A stretch of 64,000 bases of DNA from an uncultured Oscillospiraceae bacterium (GTDB lineage Bacteria; Bacillota; Clostridia; Oscillospirales; Oscillospiraceae). Within the stretch, counting starts at the first letter, position 1, and each line of letters opens with the position of its first letter. The notes below the pieces were generated by a model. The model was not told the DNA's origin. It was given only the letters and a program-made list of their open reading frames with translations, and did not search any database. The position numbers and the translations under genes are program-made. The DNA lies in contig CAKUED010000004.1 of the NCBI GenBank assembly GCA_934646005.1, forward strand, positions 1 to 64,000. The letters are read 5' to 3'. This document shows positions 43,869 to 52,625 of this stretch, in pieces.

Positions 43869-46055
43869 ATGAACAAACCGAATACGGCGCTGCGTCTGGA
43901 GCGCGCCCCGGTAAACGCCGCGCGGCAGCGTATCCTGTGGGCTTTTTTGGGCGGAGCGGCGCTGTTTTTGACGCTCGGCGGGCTGCTCGTGCACGCGGCG
44001 GGGCTGACGGCGCTCGCGCCGCTGCGTTGGGCGATGCTGGCGGCGGGGCTGCTGTGCCTGCTGCTGCGCGCGGCGGCGCAGAAATTCGGAAAACTCGCGT
44101 ATTTTGCGCCCGCAATGCTGCTTTTGGCGGCACTTTGCGCGATTTTTGGCGGCAGCCTGGTGCGCGCGGGGCTGGCGCAGGCGCACAATGCGCTGCGGGA
44201 CACGCTGTGTGCCGCGCGCGGGGTGCTGCTGCCGCTGGCGGACGCGGAGAACGCAGGCATGGGCAGTTTGGTTTTGACCGGCGTGCTGGTCGGCGTTTTG
44301 CTGGCGCTTTTGTGCAGCTTTTTTGCGAAAAAACCGCGCTTTGCGGCGCTATTTTGCGTGCTTTGCGGCGCTTTGGCGGCGATTTTTCTCGTACCGTCGG
44401 CGCTGTGGCTGACGCTTTGCGGTGCGTGTGCGGCGGCGTTTTTGTGCTTCGGCGGCGCGGACGCGGCGCGGCGGATCGCGGCGGCGGGCTTCTGCGTGCT
44501 GTCGCTCGCGCTGACATTTGCGATCTGCGCCGCCTTGAATGTGGACGCGCTTCCGGCGCGGACGCAGGCGGCATTGCACGCAGCGCGCTATGAATCCTCT
44601 GCGCTTCAGCCGGAGGGCGACCCCTCGCGCGAGCTTACGGCGGCGGATGGGCGGACGATCCTGACCGTGACCGCCGAGACGCCCGAAACGCTCTACCTGC
44701 GCGGCTTCATCGGCGACCGCTATGACGGCGCGCGCTGGACGGAGCTGTCGAGCGCGGACGCGGCGGCGGAAAAGGACCTTTTCTACTGGCTGCACCGATC
44801 CGGCTTTGACGCGCAGAGCCAGTTTGCGCTGGCGCGCGCGTGCATGGGCGCGGCGGGGGAGAATACGGTCACGATCGAGGTTCTGGATGCCTGCCGTGCC
44901 TACCGCTATGAGCCGTTCAGCGTGACACAGGCGGCGAACGGCGTATCGGCTGCGCATCTTGCGCCCTCAGCGGTGAAAACGGCGGGGCTGCGCGGCGAGC
45001 GTGCATATACCTATACCTGCGTCCCCGGCTGCGCGGCGGAAATTTCCGCCCTGCTGGACTTTTTGCAGACGGACGGATCTGCTGCCACGCAGGACTATTT
45101 GCAGATGGAGAGCGCGTACCGTGACTTTGTACGCACTTACGCGCTGGATGTGCCGGAGGAATTTCTGGCGCAGTACGGCGATGTGCTCGCGCGCTGCGAG
45201 GACGCGGATAGCGCCCCGGCTTCGGTCGCGGCATTTTTGAAGGCGGTTTTTAACAGCGCGCCGGACAGCGCGTATGACTACGCCGCCATCCAGACGCTGG
45301 CGCTGCGCTATTACGGCGTTCCGGCGCGGTACGCCGAGGGCGTGCTCGTCCCGGCGTCGCTGCTGCGCGCGGGCGCTGCCGTGCCCATCCCCGACACCTG
45401 CGCGACGGCTTGGGCGGAGGTATATCAGGACGGCGCGGGCTGGCTGCCGGTCGATCTGACGCCGGGCTTTGAGACGCTTTCCGGGCGCGGCGCGCAGGGC
45501 GGCGCGGCAGGCGGCGGCGCGAACGGCACATCCGGCGAACAGGAGACCGCCGCCCCCGAGGGCGCGGAGCAGAAGGACGAGCAGACGCAGACTGCGCCGG
45601 AGCAACTGCCGCAGCGTGAGCGCACGAGCACCATCCTGCTGACCATTCTGCTCATCGCGGCGATTTTGGCGCTTTTTGCGCTTGCGCTGGTTTTGCGGCG
45701 CGCATATATTCTGCGGCGGCGCGCACGGACGCTTGCGGCGCTTTCCTGCACGGATGCGGTCTGCGCGGTCTATGCTGCTGCGGCATTGCTGCTGGCGCGG
45801 CTGGGGCTTTCACGCGGACGCGGCTCAATGCTGCCGCTGTGCGCGGACGCGTCGGCGCGCTTCGGCGCGGACTATGGCGCGCTGCTGGAGCAGATGACGA
45901 TGGTCAACGCGCGGGCGCGGTTTTCCTCGCACGGCGCGCAGGAGAACGAGCGGCAGCGGATGCAGACGCTGTATGACGCGACGCTTACACAGGTCAAGAC
46001 CCATGCCGGAGCGCTCCGGCGGCTGAAAATGAGGTGGCTGGAATGTCTTTACTGA
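43869..46055 (+). CDS. Transglutaminase-like membrane protein lacking catalytic Cys and His
   Basis: 728 residues arranged like TgpA: about six N-terminal helices (1-230), an extracellular transglutaminase-like domain (about 380-540), a Gly/Glu/Gln-rich linker, a C-terminal helix near 580-605 and a cytoplasmic tail. The fold core is recognisable ('TLALRYYGVPARYAEGV', 'TAWAEVYQDGAGWLPVDLTP'), but the active-site Cys position reads S-A-Y-D-Y (Ala468) and the His position is Thr513; only Asp529 of the triad remains. It is therefore probably a non-catalytic scaffold. It lies 16 bases after the DUF58 gene, completing the MoxR trio, and overlaps the start of the next gene. Confidence 0.82.
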   Translation: MNKPNTALRLERAPVNAARQRILWAFLGGAALFLTLGGLLVHAAGLTALAPLRWAMLAAGLLCLLLRAAAQKFGKLAYFAPAMLLLAALCAIFGGSLVRAGLAQAHNALRDTLCAARGVLLPLADAENAGMGSLVLTGVLVGVLLALLCSFFAKKPRFAALFCVLCGALAAIFLVPSALWLTLCGACAAAFLCFGGADAARRIAAAGFCVLSLALTFAICAALNVDALPARTQAALHAARYESSALQPEGDPSRELTAADGRTILTVTAETPETLYLRGFIGDRYDGARWTELSSADAAAEKDLFYWLHRSGFDAQSQFALARACMGAAGENTVTIEVLDACRAYRYEPFSVTQAANGVSAAHLAPSAVKTAGLRGERAYTYTCVPGCAAEISALLDFLQTDGSAATQDYLQMESAYRDFVRTYALDVPEEFLAQYGDVLARCEDADSAPASVAAFLKAVFNSAPDSAYDYAAIQTLALRYYGVPARYAEGVLVPASLLRAGAAVPIPDTCATAWAEVYQDGAGWLPVDLTPGFETLSGRGAQGGAAGGGANGTSGEQETAAPEGAEQKDEQTQTAPEQLPQRERTSTILLTILLIAAILALFALALVLRRAYILRRRARTLAALSCTDAVCAVYAAAALLLARLGLSRGRGSMLPLCADASARFGADYGALLEQMTMVNARARFSSHGAQENERQRMQTLYDATLTQVKTHAGALRRLKMRWLECLY

Positions 46056-49000
46056 AAAAACTGCGCCTTTGCGGCGTGTTTGCGGCGCTGGTGCTGACGC
46101 TGTGCGTGATGTGCGGCGCGGCGGACGCGGAGATGGGGACGATCCTCTTCAAAACGGGAAGCGGCGTGACGATGAGCGCCACGGACGCGGAGGGCAACGA
46201 ATACACGGGCACACCCGGCAGCGGTCATTACTCGTTTACGCTCCCGGTGGGGAAATACACCTACACGGCGACGAAGGATGAGGTCTACCATTCCACGGCG
46301 ACTTTTACCGTAAATGCAGGCAGCGGTCAGATCCATAAGAACACGATCACCGTGCAGGCGGCGGACTGGCTGACGAGCCTCAGCTTCCGCCCCGGTCCGC
46401 GCGCGGCGGAGGACACGACGTTTGCGATGAGTCCGGCGTTTTCTGCGTCGGAGCACAGCTATACCGTCACCGTGCCGGACGCGGATGGCAGCATCGCCGT
46501 CTGGCAGACGAACAGCGCGGATACCTGCGCGGTGCGCTACAATACCATGACGGAGAACGCCCCGCCGGAGATCAAGAGTGTCACGCCGAAAGACAACACT
46601 AGAGGCACGGGACTAGAGTATGTGATGCTCTCCGGCAGCGGCTGCGGCAATACTCTGACGGTGCGCGTGAGTAAGACGATCGGCGGTGTGGTGCACTACA
46701 CCGATTACACGGTGAACGTGGTGCGCACGCTCAGCCTGAAAAATTTGAGCGTTTCGTGCGGCGGCGACACCGTGCCGTTTGATGATGGCGCGAGCTTTGC
46801 GGGCAGCGTGACGGACTACGCCGTCACCGTGCCCGCCGCGTCGGAGGCGCTGACGCTGGCTGTGCAGACGCACGCAAGCGGCTACACGCTGGCAGTCAAC
46901 GGCGATGCGGTCACGGCGCAGAGCATAAACGTTCCGCTGGACACGAATGCGCAGACGGAGACCGTCGCGGTCAGCGTGCGCAACGAGTACGCGCCGGAGC
47001 TGAAAACGAACTACACGCTCACCGTCCACAAGGCGGGCGAGGCGCGGATGCAGGTCAGCCTGTCGCCGCAGGACGCGGTGCTGTATCTCTACGACGCGGC
47101 CACCGGGCGGCGTGTCCTGCCGCAGGACGGCATTTACAGCCTGAACGAGGGCGCGAGCTACTGCTATACGCTCACCTGCAAGGGGTATGTTGCGCAAAGC
47201 GGCACGCTCACGGGCGGCGAAACGGCACAGCTCACGCTCACGCTGACCAAAGCGCCGGAAAACACAAAGCTGCGGCATGATTTAAGCGCCGAGTGGGCGG
47301 ATTTTCGCGGCACGTCCTATACGGGCACGACCGTCGGCGGCGCGGCGGGCAGCAACAACAGTGCGCTTTCGCTCCGCACACCGATCAACGCCGAGGACGG
47401 CACGCTCCTGTGGGTGAGCAAGCTCGGCGAGGGCACGGAGGAGGGCGGCAGCATGGGTGGAAACGCCCTCGGAAGCCCGATTTTGGCGGACGGCGCACTC
47501 ATCGTCTACGCCGGGAGCACGCTCTACCGCGTTGACCCGGACACGGGCGCGACGCTGGCGAGCGCGCCCATGGCGGCAAGCTCGTCGTACTCCATCAACT
47601 CCCCGACGTATTACGACGGCATGGTGTTCGTGGGTCTGGCTGGCGGGCGCGTGCAGGCGTTCAATGCCGTGACGCTCGAATCGCTGTGGGTGTACCAGAA
47701 CGAAAACGGCGGGCAGCCGAACTGCCCGATCACGGTCTGTGACGGGTATTTATACACCGGCTTCTGGACAGGCGAGGAAACGGCGGCGGATTTTGCCTGT
47801 CTGACCGTCACCGACGAAGACCCGTCGCAGACGCATGAGGCGAAAACTGCGGCGTGGCGCTATACGCACACCGGCGGCTTTTACTGGGCGGGCGCGTATG
47901 CGTGCGCGGACTATGTGATCGTCGGCTCGGACGACGGCGCGGCGGAGGGAACGGCGGGAACGTCTACGCTGTATCTGTTTGACGCGCGCAGCGGCGCGGT
48001 GCTGGACAAGGTAAACGACTGCGTGGGCGATATTCGCTCCACGATCTGCTGCGACGGGCAGGCGTTCAGCTTTACGACCAAGGGCGGGTATTTTTACCGC
48101 GTACCGGTCGAGCGGGACGGCGATGGCTGGCGCTTCGGCGAGCTGAAAAGCCTGGCGCTCGGCGGCGCGAGCACGTCCACGCCCGTCGTGGCAAACGGGC
48201 GCGCGTATGTCGGCGTGCAGGGTGCGGCGCAGTTCGGGCAGTATTCCGGGCACTGCATCGCGGTCATTGATCTGGATCAGGAGGCGCCGCAGATCGCCTA
48301 TACCGTTCCCACGCAGGGCTATCCGCAGACGAGCGGTCTGCTCACGACTGCCTACGCGGCGGAGGACGGCTGCAATTATGTGTATTTTATCGACAACTAC
48401 ACGCCCGGCAGACTGCGCGTCCTGCGCGACAGCAAGAGCGCGCCGGACGGTCGGCGGACGCTGGAATCGTCCAACCGGGTGGCGTATGCGCTCTTTACGC
48501 CTGTTTCGCAGCACGCGGCGTATGCCATTTGCAGCCCCATCGCCGACCAGTACGGCACGCTGTATTTTAAGAACGATTCGGGCTATCTGATGGCGTTCGG
48601 CAGCACGGTGAAGGACCTGACGCTGACAAAAGAACCGAGTAAGATGGATTATGTGACCGGCGACACGGTGAACCTTGCCGGGATGCAGGTCACGGCGACG
48701 CTCACAAACGGGCTGACGCGCGACATTACCAAGCTCTTTACCGCGCCTGCGCGCGCGCTGACGGCGCAGGATGCCGTGAGCGGGCTGACGCTGTATCCGG
48801 CGGACGGTTGGGGGACGTATCACAACGAGCCGAACGGCGAGGCGATGACCGCCGGGGTCACGACGGCGTGGAAGCCGCTCACGATCCCGGTGCGGGTGAC
48901 GGAACTGGCAGAGGACGGCATGGTCGTAACGGATCATGTCAACCAAACGCTCACGCTGCGCGTAAATCCCGCGCAGGCGGCGACGGTCGTGTGCGCGCTG

Positions 49001-49174
49001 TATGACGGCACAGGGCGGCTGGCCGAGACGAAAACGGTCACGGTGCAGACAGGCGCGCAGAATGTTTCGGTGCGCTTTGACACAGCACCTGCGGCAGGCG
49101 GTACGGTGCGCTGCTTCCTGCTCGGCGGCTCGCAGACGCCGCTGTGTGCGGCAGTTGAACGGACGGTGAGGTAA
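46043..49174 (+). CDS. Exported cadherin-like/PQQ-type beta-propeller protein
   Basis: 1043 residues from ATG 46043, preceded by GAGGTGG; the gene starts inside the end of the transglutaminase-like gene. A signal peptide ends near 'CGAADA'. Domains in order: a beta domain (25-110), two cadherin-like beta-sandwich domains (about 110-230, 230-330; 'FSASEHSYTVTVPDADG', 'SVTDYAVTVPAASEAL'), a carboxypeptidase-regulatory-like domain (about 335-410), a PQQ-type beta-propeller (about 420-850; 'SPILADGALIVYAGSTLYRV', 'SPTYYDGMVFVGLAGGRV'), then Ig-like domains. It is probably a surface or secreted binding protein. No cell-wall anchor motif is visible. Confidence 0.75.
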   Translation: MSLLKKLRLCGVFAALVLTLCVMCGAADAEMGTILFKTGSGVTMSATDAEGNEYTGTPGSGHYSFTLPVGKYTYTATKDEVYHSTATFTVNAGSGQIHKNTITVQAADWLTSLSFRPGPRAAEDTTFAMSPAFSASEHSYTVTVPDADGSIAVWQTNSADTCAVRYNTMTENAPPEIKSVTPKDNTRGTGLEYVMLSGSGCGNTLTVRVSKTIGGVVHYTDYTVNVVRTLSLKNLSVSCGGDTVPFDDGASFAGSVTDYAVTVPAASEALTLAVQTHASGYTLAVNGDAVTAQSINVPLDTNAQTETVAVSVRNEYAPELKTNYTLTVHKAGEARMQVSLSPQDAVLYLYDAATGRRVLPQDGIYSLNEGASYCYTLTCKGYVAQSGTLTGGETAQLTLTLTKAPENTKLRHDLSAEWADFRGTSYTGTTVGGAAGSNNSALSLRTPINAEDGTLLWVSKLGEGTEEGGSMGGNALGSPILADGALIVYAGSTLYRVDPDTGATLASAPMAASSSYSINSPTYYDGMVFVGLAGGRVQAFNAVTLESLWVYQNENGGQPNCPITVCDGYLYTGFWTGEETAADFACLTVTDEDPSQTHEAKTAAWRYTHTGGFYWAGAYACADYVIVGSDDGAAEGTAGTSTLYLFDARSGAVLDKVNDCVGDIRSTICCDGQAFSFTTKGGYFYRVPVERDGDGWRFGELKSLALGGASTSTPVVANGRAYVGVQGAAQFGQYSGHCIAVIDLDQEAPQIAYTVPTQGYPQTSGLLTTAYAAEDGCNYVYFIDNYTPGRLRVLRDSKSAPDGRRTLESSNRVAYALFTPVSQHAAYAICSPIADQYGTLYFKNDSGYLMAFGSTVKDLTLTKEPSKMDYVTGDTVNLAGMQVTATLTNGLTRDITKLFTAPARALTAQDAVSGLTLYPADGWGTYHNEPNGEAMTAGVTTAWKPLTIPVRVTELAEDGMVVTDHVNQTLTLRVNPAQAATVVCALYDGTGRLAETKTVTVQTGAQNVSVRFDTAPAAGGTVRCFLLGGSQTPLCAAVERTVR

Positions 49175-49177
49175 GCA

Positions 49178-50125
49178 ATGAAAAAGCTCAAAACGCGGCT
49201 GCTGCCGCTTCTGCTGGCGCTGGCTCTGCTCTGTGCGTGCGCCGCGCCGCAGGCGAAATCGCCGTTTGAACAGGCGGCGGCGTATGCGCTGCAAAAATAC
49301 GCACAGCCGGAGGCGTGCGCGGCGGACTGGTCGGTCATGGCGCTGGCGCGCGGCGGGGCGGACGTGCCGGAGGGCTATTTTGACGGGTATTATGCGAGCG
49401 TGGAGGCGTATGCTGCGGACAAGGGCGGCGTGCTGCACGAGCGCAAGTACACGGAGTATTCGCGCCTCGTCCTCGCGCTGACGGCGATCGGCAAAGATCC
49501 GTGCGACGTGGCGGGATACGACCTGCTGCGTCCGCTGGGTGATTTTGACGCGGTGAACTTGCAGGGCATCAACGGAACGATCTTCGCACTGCTGGCGCTG
49601 GACAGCGGCGGGTATGATGTGCCGCAGAACCCGGATGCCGCCGTGCAGGCGACGCGCGAGGGATATTTGCGGTACATTCTGGACGCGCAGCTTCCCAATG
49701 GCGGCTGGACGCTCGCGGGCGGCAGCGCCGACGCGGACCTGACGGCGATGGCGCTGTGCGCGCTTGCACCGTACCGCGAGGACGCGGACACCGCGGCGGC
49801 GGTCGAGCGGGGGCTTTCGTGTTTGTCCGATTTGCAGGGATCGGACGGCGGCTTCGTCGCCTACGGCGCGCAGAGCTGTGAGACAGTCTGCCAGGTGATC
49901 CTGGCGATCACGTCGCTCGGCATTGCGCCGGACGACGCACGGTTCGTCAAAAACGGCGCGGCGCTCTCAAGCGCGCTGGCGCGCTTTGCGCAGACCGACG
50001 GCGGCTATGCCCACACGCCGGACGGCGGCACGGACTCCATGGCGAGTGAGCAGGCGCTTTGCGCTCTCGCGGCGCTGAAGCGTGCCGAAAACGGGCAGAG
50101 CGGGTTTTATCAGATGGCGAATTGA
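49178..50125 (+). CDS. Terpenoid-cyclase-like alpha/alpha-toroid lipoprotein
   Basis: 315 residues. A lipoprotein signal with 'LALALLCACAAP' is followed by repeats of the prenyltransferase/squalene-oxidase type: 'LQGINGTIFALLALDSGGYD', 'QLPNGGWTLAGGSADADLTAMALCAL', 'DLQGSDGGFVAYGAQSCETVCQVILAI', 'QTDGGYAHTPDGGTDSMASEQALCAL'. There is no DxDD cyclase acid motif, so enzymatic cyclisation is unlikely. The same toroid forms the N-terminal half of transcobalamin and intrinsic factor, and the DUF4430 half is encoded upstream in this locus. Last gene of the operon, 3 bases after the propeller gene, ending at a strong terminator. Confidence 0.8.
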   Translation: MKKLKTRLLPLLLALALLCACAAPQAKSPFEQAAAYALQKYAQPEACAADWSVMALARGGADVPEGYFDGYYASVEAYAADKGGVLHERKYTEYSRLVLALTAIGKDPCDVAGYDLLRPLGDFDAVNLQGINGTIFALLALDSGGYDVPQNPDAAVQATREGYLRYILDAQLPNGGWTLAGGSADADLTAMALCALAPYREDADTAAAVERGLSCLSDLQGSDGGFVAYGAQSCETVCQVILAITSLGIAPDDARFVKNGAALSSALARFAQTDGGYAHTPDGGTDSMASEQALCALAALKRAENGQSGFYQMAN

Positions 50126-50130
50126 AACGC

Positions 50131-50161
50131 AAAAAGCACAGCCAAAACGGCTGTGCTTTTT
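50131..50161. terminator. Bidirectional terminator ending the surface operon
   Basis: AAAAAGCACAGCC and GGCTGTGCTTTTT form a perfect 13-bp stem with a 5-base loop and T tracts on both strands, between converging genes. Confidence 0.92.
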
Positions 50162-50169
50162 GCTTGGCG

Positions 50170-51015
50170 TCAGGACTTGCTTTCCGTGCGGGCGCAGTTC
50201 GTGCAGCTCTTATCGGACGGGATGCACGAGCTTTCCCGCGTGGGGAAGAACGCGTCGATGGGGAAGTCGATCTGGCTGAACAGCTCGCAGGGGCTCTGCG
50301 CGGCGTCCACGGCGCTGGGCGTGCAGGACTTCGTGGGGATGCAGTAGTCGAACGCCGGGATGAGAAGCTGCGTGCTGCGCTGCATCCGCGTGATCGAAAA
50401 CTGCCCGATCGTGACCTGCAGGCGCTTCGTTTCGCCCTGCAAAACGAGCTCGTCGTCAAAGCAGGCGAGGATCGCCTCGGGGATCTGTGGTGTTTCCGGC
50501 GGGCAGCAGCAGCTACAGACATCGCACAGTCCAGAACCGAGGATGATCGGATCGACGACCTCCACGGCGACGGTCGGCACGCCGCAGTTTTCGATCTGAC
50601 GGCGGCTCTCGCAGCCGCAGTCACGGCTGTAGTACGTTTTGGCGCTGCTCTCGCCGCCAAAGAGGATCAGCCGTTTCGTGAACACGGCAAGCCCCGAGAT
50701 GGTGACCGGGCGACCGCAGCCGTTCGAGGCTTCACCCAGCACGCGGTAGTAATAGGTGATCTCGGCGGTGTAATAGCCGGTGTTGTAGGGCACTGCCTCC
50801 ACCTGAATGCAGACGTGCATCAGCTCCACATAGCGCGCCTTGGCGCTGGTGGACTGGTCGAGCACGCGCTGCGATTCCAGCGTTAAGTACACGCGCAGAT
50901 CCTCTATGCAGTCCTTTGCCAGACAACTGTCCGTGACTTTGTCCGTGTGTACGCAGACGGCTTCCTTGATCCCATGCAGATCACAGACCGGCTTGACAGA
51001 ATTGGTATCGGACAT
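50170..51015 (-). CDS. Cys-rich protein of unknown function, possibly spore-associated
   Basis: 281 residues with about 24 cysteines and no signal peptide. The opening 'KPVCDLHGIKEAVCVHTDKV' and 'DCIEDLRVYLTLESQRVLDQ' is a pattern seen in clostridial proteins with no assigned role. The centre has 'FTKRLILFGGESSAKTY', and the Cys-rich segments 'CDVCSCCCPP' and 'CIPSDKSCTNC' stand out. AGGAGG precedes the ATG. A CATAAACT box on the minus strand about 95 bases upstream resembles a sigma-E/K -10, hinting at mother-cell expression, but no convincing -35 is seen. The divergent spacer 51016-51223 holds nothing else clear. Confidence 0.6.
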   Translation of the reverse strand: MSDTNSVKPVCDLHGIKEAVCVHTDKVTDSCLAKDCIEDLRVYLTLESQRVLDQSTSAKARYVELMHVCIQVEAVPYNTGYYTAEITYYYRVLGEASNGCGRPVTISGLAVFTKRLILFGGESSAKTYYSRDCGCESRRQIENCGVPTVAVEVVDPIILGSGLCDVCSCCCPPETPQIPEAILACFDDELVLQGETKRLQVTIGQFSITRMQRSTQLLIPAFDYCIPTKSCTPSAVDAAQSPCELFSQIDFPIDAFFPTRESSCIPSDKSCTNCARTESKS

Positions 51016-51223
51016 CGGATTCCCTCCTGATCGAAAGATTAAGCATCGGCTTTTTCGGAGCTGCGCTGTGTTTCAGTGCGCCCCAAGAGCGTAGGCTTTC
51101 ATAACAGTTTATGCCGACGCGGCAAAATGTGAAACTTCCGCCCGCGTTTTCTCGCGCGGCGATAGACAAAAGCAGGGGCGTGTGGTAAAATACGCCTAGA
51201 ATCAATACAGTGGTGGGGTATGC

Positions 51224-51967
51224 GTGCGTATGAAAACCGGAGTTCTGGGCTTGCAGTTTGACAATGTCACGATGGAGCAGGCGCTCGCGCGGGCGCGTGA
51301 GCTGCTGGGCGGCGATCATGCCGCGATGGTAGTCACGCCGAACGCGGAGATCGCGTATGAGGCGCTTAAATCCGACGAGCTGCGCGCGCTGCTCAATTCC
51401 GCCGACCTCATGCTGCCGGACGGCAGCGGTGTGGTGCTGGCGGCGAAAATTCTCAAAACACCGCTGCGGCAGAAGGTCGCGGGCGTCGATTTTGCGGACG
51501 GGCTGCTGGGCATTTTGGAAGAAACGGGCGGCGGGCTGTATCTACTCGGCAGCAAGCCCGGCATCGGCGAGCTGGCGGCGGAAAAAATGCGCGAGAAGCA
51601 CCCGAAGCTGAACGTCTGCGGCATTGCCGACGGCTATTTCAAGGACGAAGCAGCCGTTGTGGAAAAGATCAACGCCGCCGCGCCGGACGTGCTGTTCGTC
51701 TGCCTCGGCGCGCCGAAGCAGGAGCGGTTCATGCAGACGCACCGCGCGGAACTGAATGTGCGCCTGATGGCGGGGCTCGGCGGAAGCCTTGACAGCTTCG
51801 CCGGGACGGTCAAGCGCGCGCCGCGCTGGATGATCCGCATGAACCTGGAGTGGCTGTACCGGCTCATCAAGCAGCCGAGCCGCTTCGGGCGGATGCTCCG
51901 GCTGCCCAAATATATCTGGGCGGCGGTCTGTGAACGGATAAGAGGGAAGAAAAAATGGGAAAACTGA
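51224..51967 (+). CDS. WecG/TagA/CpsF-family glycosyltransferase
   Basis: 247 residues of the GT26 family: 'GLQFDNVTMEQALARARELL', 'VVTPNAEIAYEAL', 'DLMLPDGSGVVLAAKILKTPLRQKVAGVDF', 'VCLGAPKQERFM' and 'GLGGSLDSFAGTVKRAPRWM'. TagA-type enzymes add ManNAc to the lipid-linked carrier in wall teichoic acid or a related secondary wall polymer, which is what SLH proteins bind. The start is a GTG near GGTGGGG; an ATG two codons later is possible. It overlaps the thymidylate kinase start by 13 bases, so the genes are coupled. Confidence 0.88.
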   Translation: MRMKTGVLGLQFDNVTMEQALARARELLGGDHAAMVVTPNAEIAYEALKSDELRALLNSADLMLPDGSGVVLAAKILKTPLRQKVAGVDFADGLLGILEETGGGLYLLGSKPGIGELAAEKMREKHPKLNVCGIADGYFKDEAAVVEKINAAAPDVLFVCLGAPKQERFMQTHRAELNVRLMAGLGGSLDSFAGTVKRAPRWMIRMNLEWLYRLIKQPSRFGRMLRLPKYIWAAVCERIRGKKKWEN

Positions 51968-52623
51968 TCGTATTCGAGGGAACGGACGGCAGCGGCAAGT
52001 CCACGCAGTTCGCGCAGCTCACGCACCGGCTGGAGATGGAAAAGCGCCCGTTCCGCAAATTACAGTTCCCGCAGTATCTGGAGCCGTCGTCGGCGCTCAT
52101 TCGGATGTATCTCAACGGCGACTTCGGCGACTCGCCCGACGCGGTGAATCCCTACGCCGCCTCGGCGTTTTACGCGGTGGATCGCTACGCGTCCTATAAG
52201 CGCGTGTGGCAGAAGGATTATGAGGCGGGCGGGCTGATCTTATCGGACCGCTATACGACCTCCAACGCCGTGCATCAGGGCAGCAAGCTGCCGCCAGAGG
52301 AGCAGGCGGCGTTTTTCGGCTGGCTGTATGATTTTGAGCACGTCCGCTTCGGGCTGCCGAAGCCCGATCTGGTGCTGTGCCTCGATATGCCCATCGAGCT
52401 GACTGAGCGGCTCATGCGCCGCCGCGAGGCGCAGACGCAGACGCACGCCGACATTCACGAAAAAGACGGCGCGTACCTGCGCCTTTGCCGCGAGACGGCG
52501 CTGCGCGCGGCGGAGTACTACGGCTGGCACGTCATCCACTGCGCAAAGGACGGGCGCGTGCGGAGCATTGAGGATATTCACAATGAAATTTACGCCTGCG
52601 TGCAGGCGTGTCTGGAGGAATAA
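51955..52623 (+). CDS. tmk: Thymidylate kinase (dTMP kinase)
   Basis: 222 residues. Makes dTDP from dTMP. P-loop 'IVFEGTDGSGKSTQFAQL' at the N-terminus, the 'DRYASYKRVW' region (substrate-binding DR[YH] motif), 'LILSDRYTTSNAVHQG', and 'LVLCLDMPIELTERLMRRR' as a lid-like segment. The sequence is somewhat divergent from the short canonical Tmk, so it may belong to the thymidylate-kinase-like branch common in Clostridia. It overlaps the glycosyltransferase gene and precedes the DJ-1/PfpI gene by 2 bases. Confidence 0.86.
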   Translation: MGKLIVFEGTDGSGKSTQFAQLTHRLEMEKRPFRKLQFPQYLEPSSALIRMYLNGDFGDSPDAVNPYAASAFYAVDRYASYKRVWQKDYEAGGLILSDRYTTSNAVHQGSKLPPEEQAAFFGWLYDFEHVRFGLPKPDLVLCLDMPIELTERLMRRREAQTQTHADIHEKDGAYLRLCRETALRAAEYYGWHVIHCAKDGRVRSIEDIHNEIYACVQACLEE

Positions 52624-52625
52624 CG

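Noticed and set aside
49178-50125. Terpene or squalene cyclase activity for the toroid lipoprotein
   Set aside because: No DxDD motif, an exported lipoprotein, and half the usual cyclase length; a binding role is more likely.
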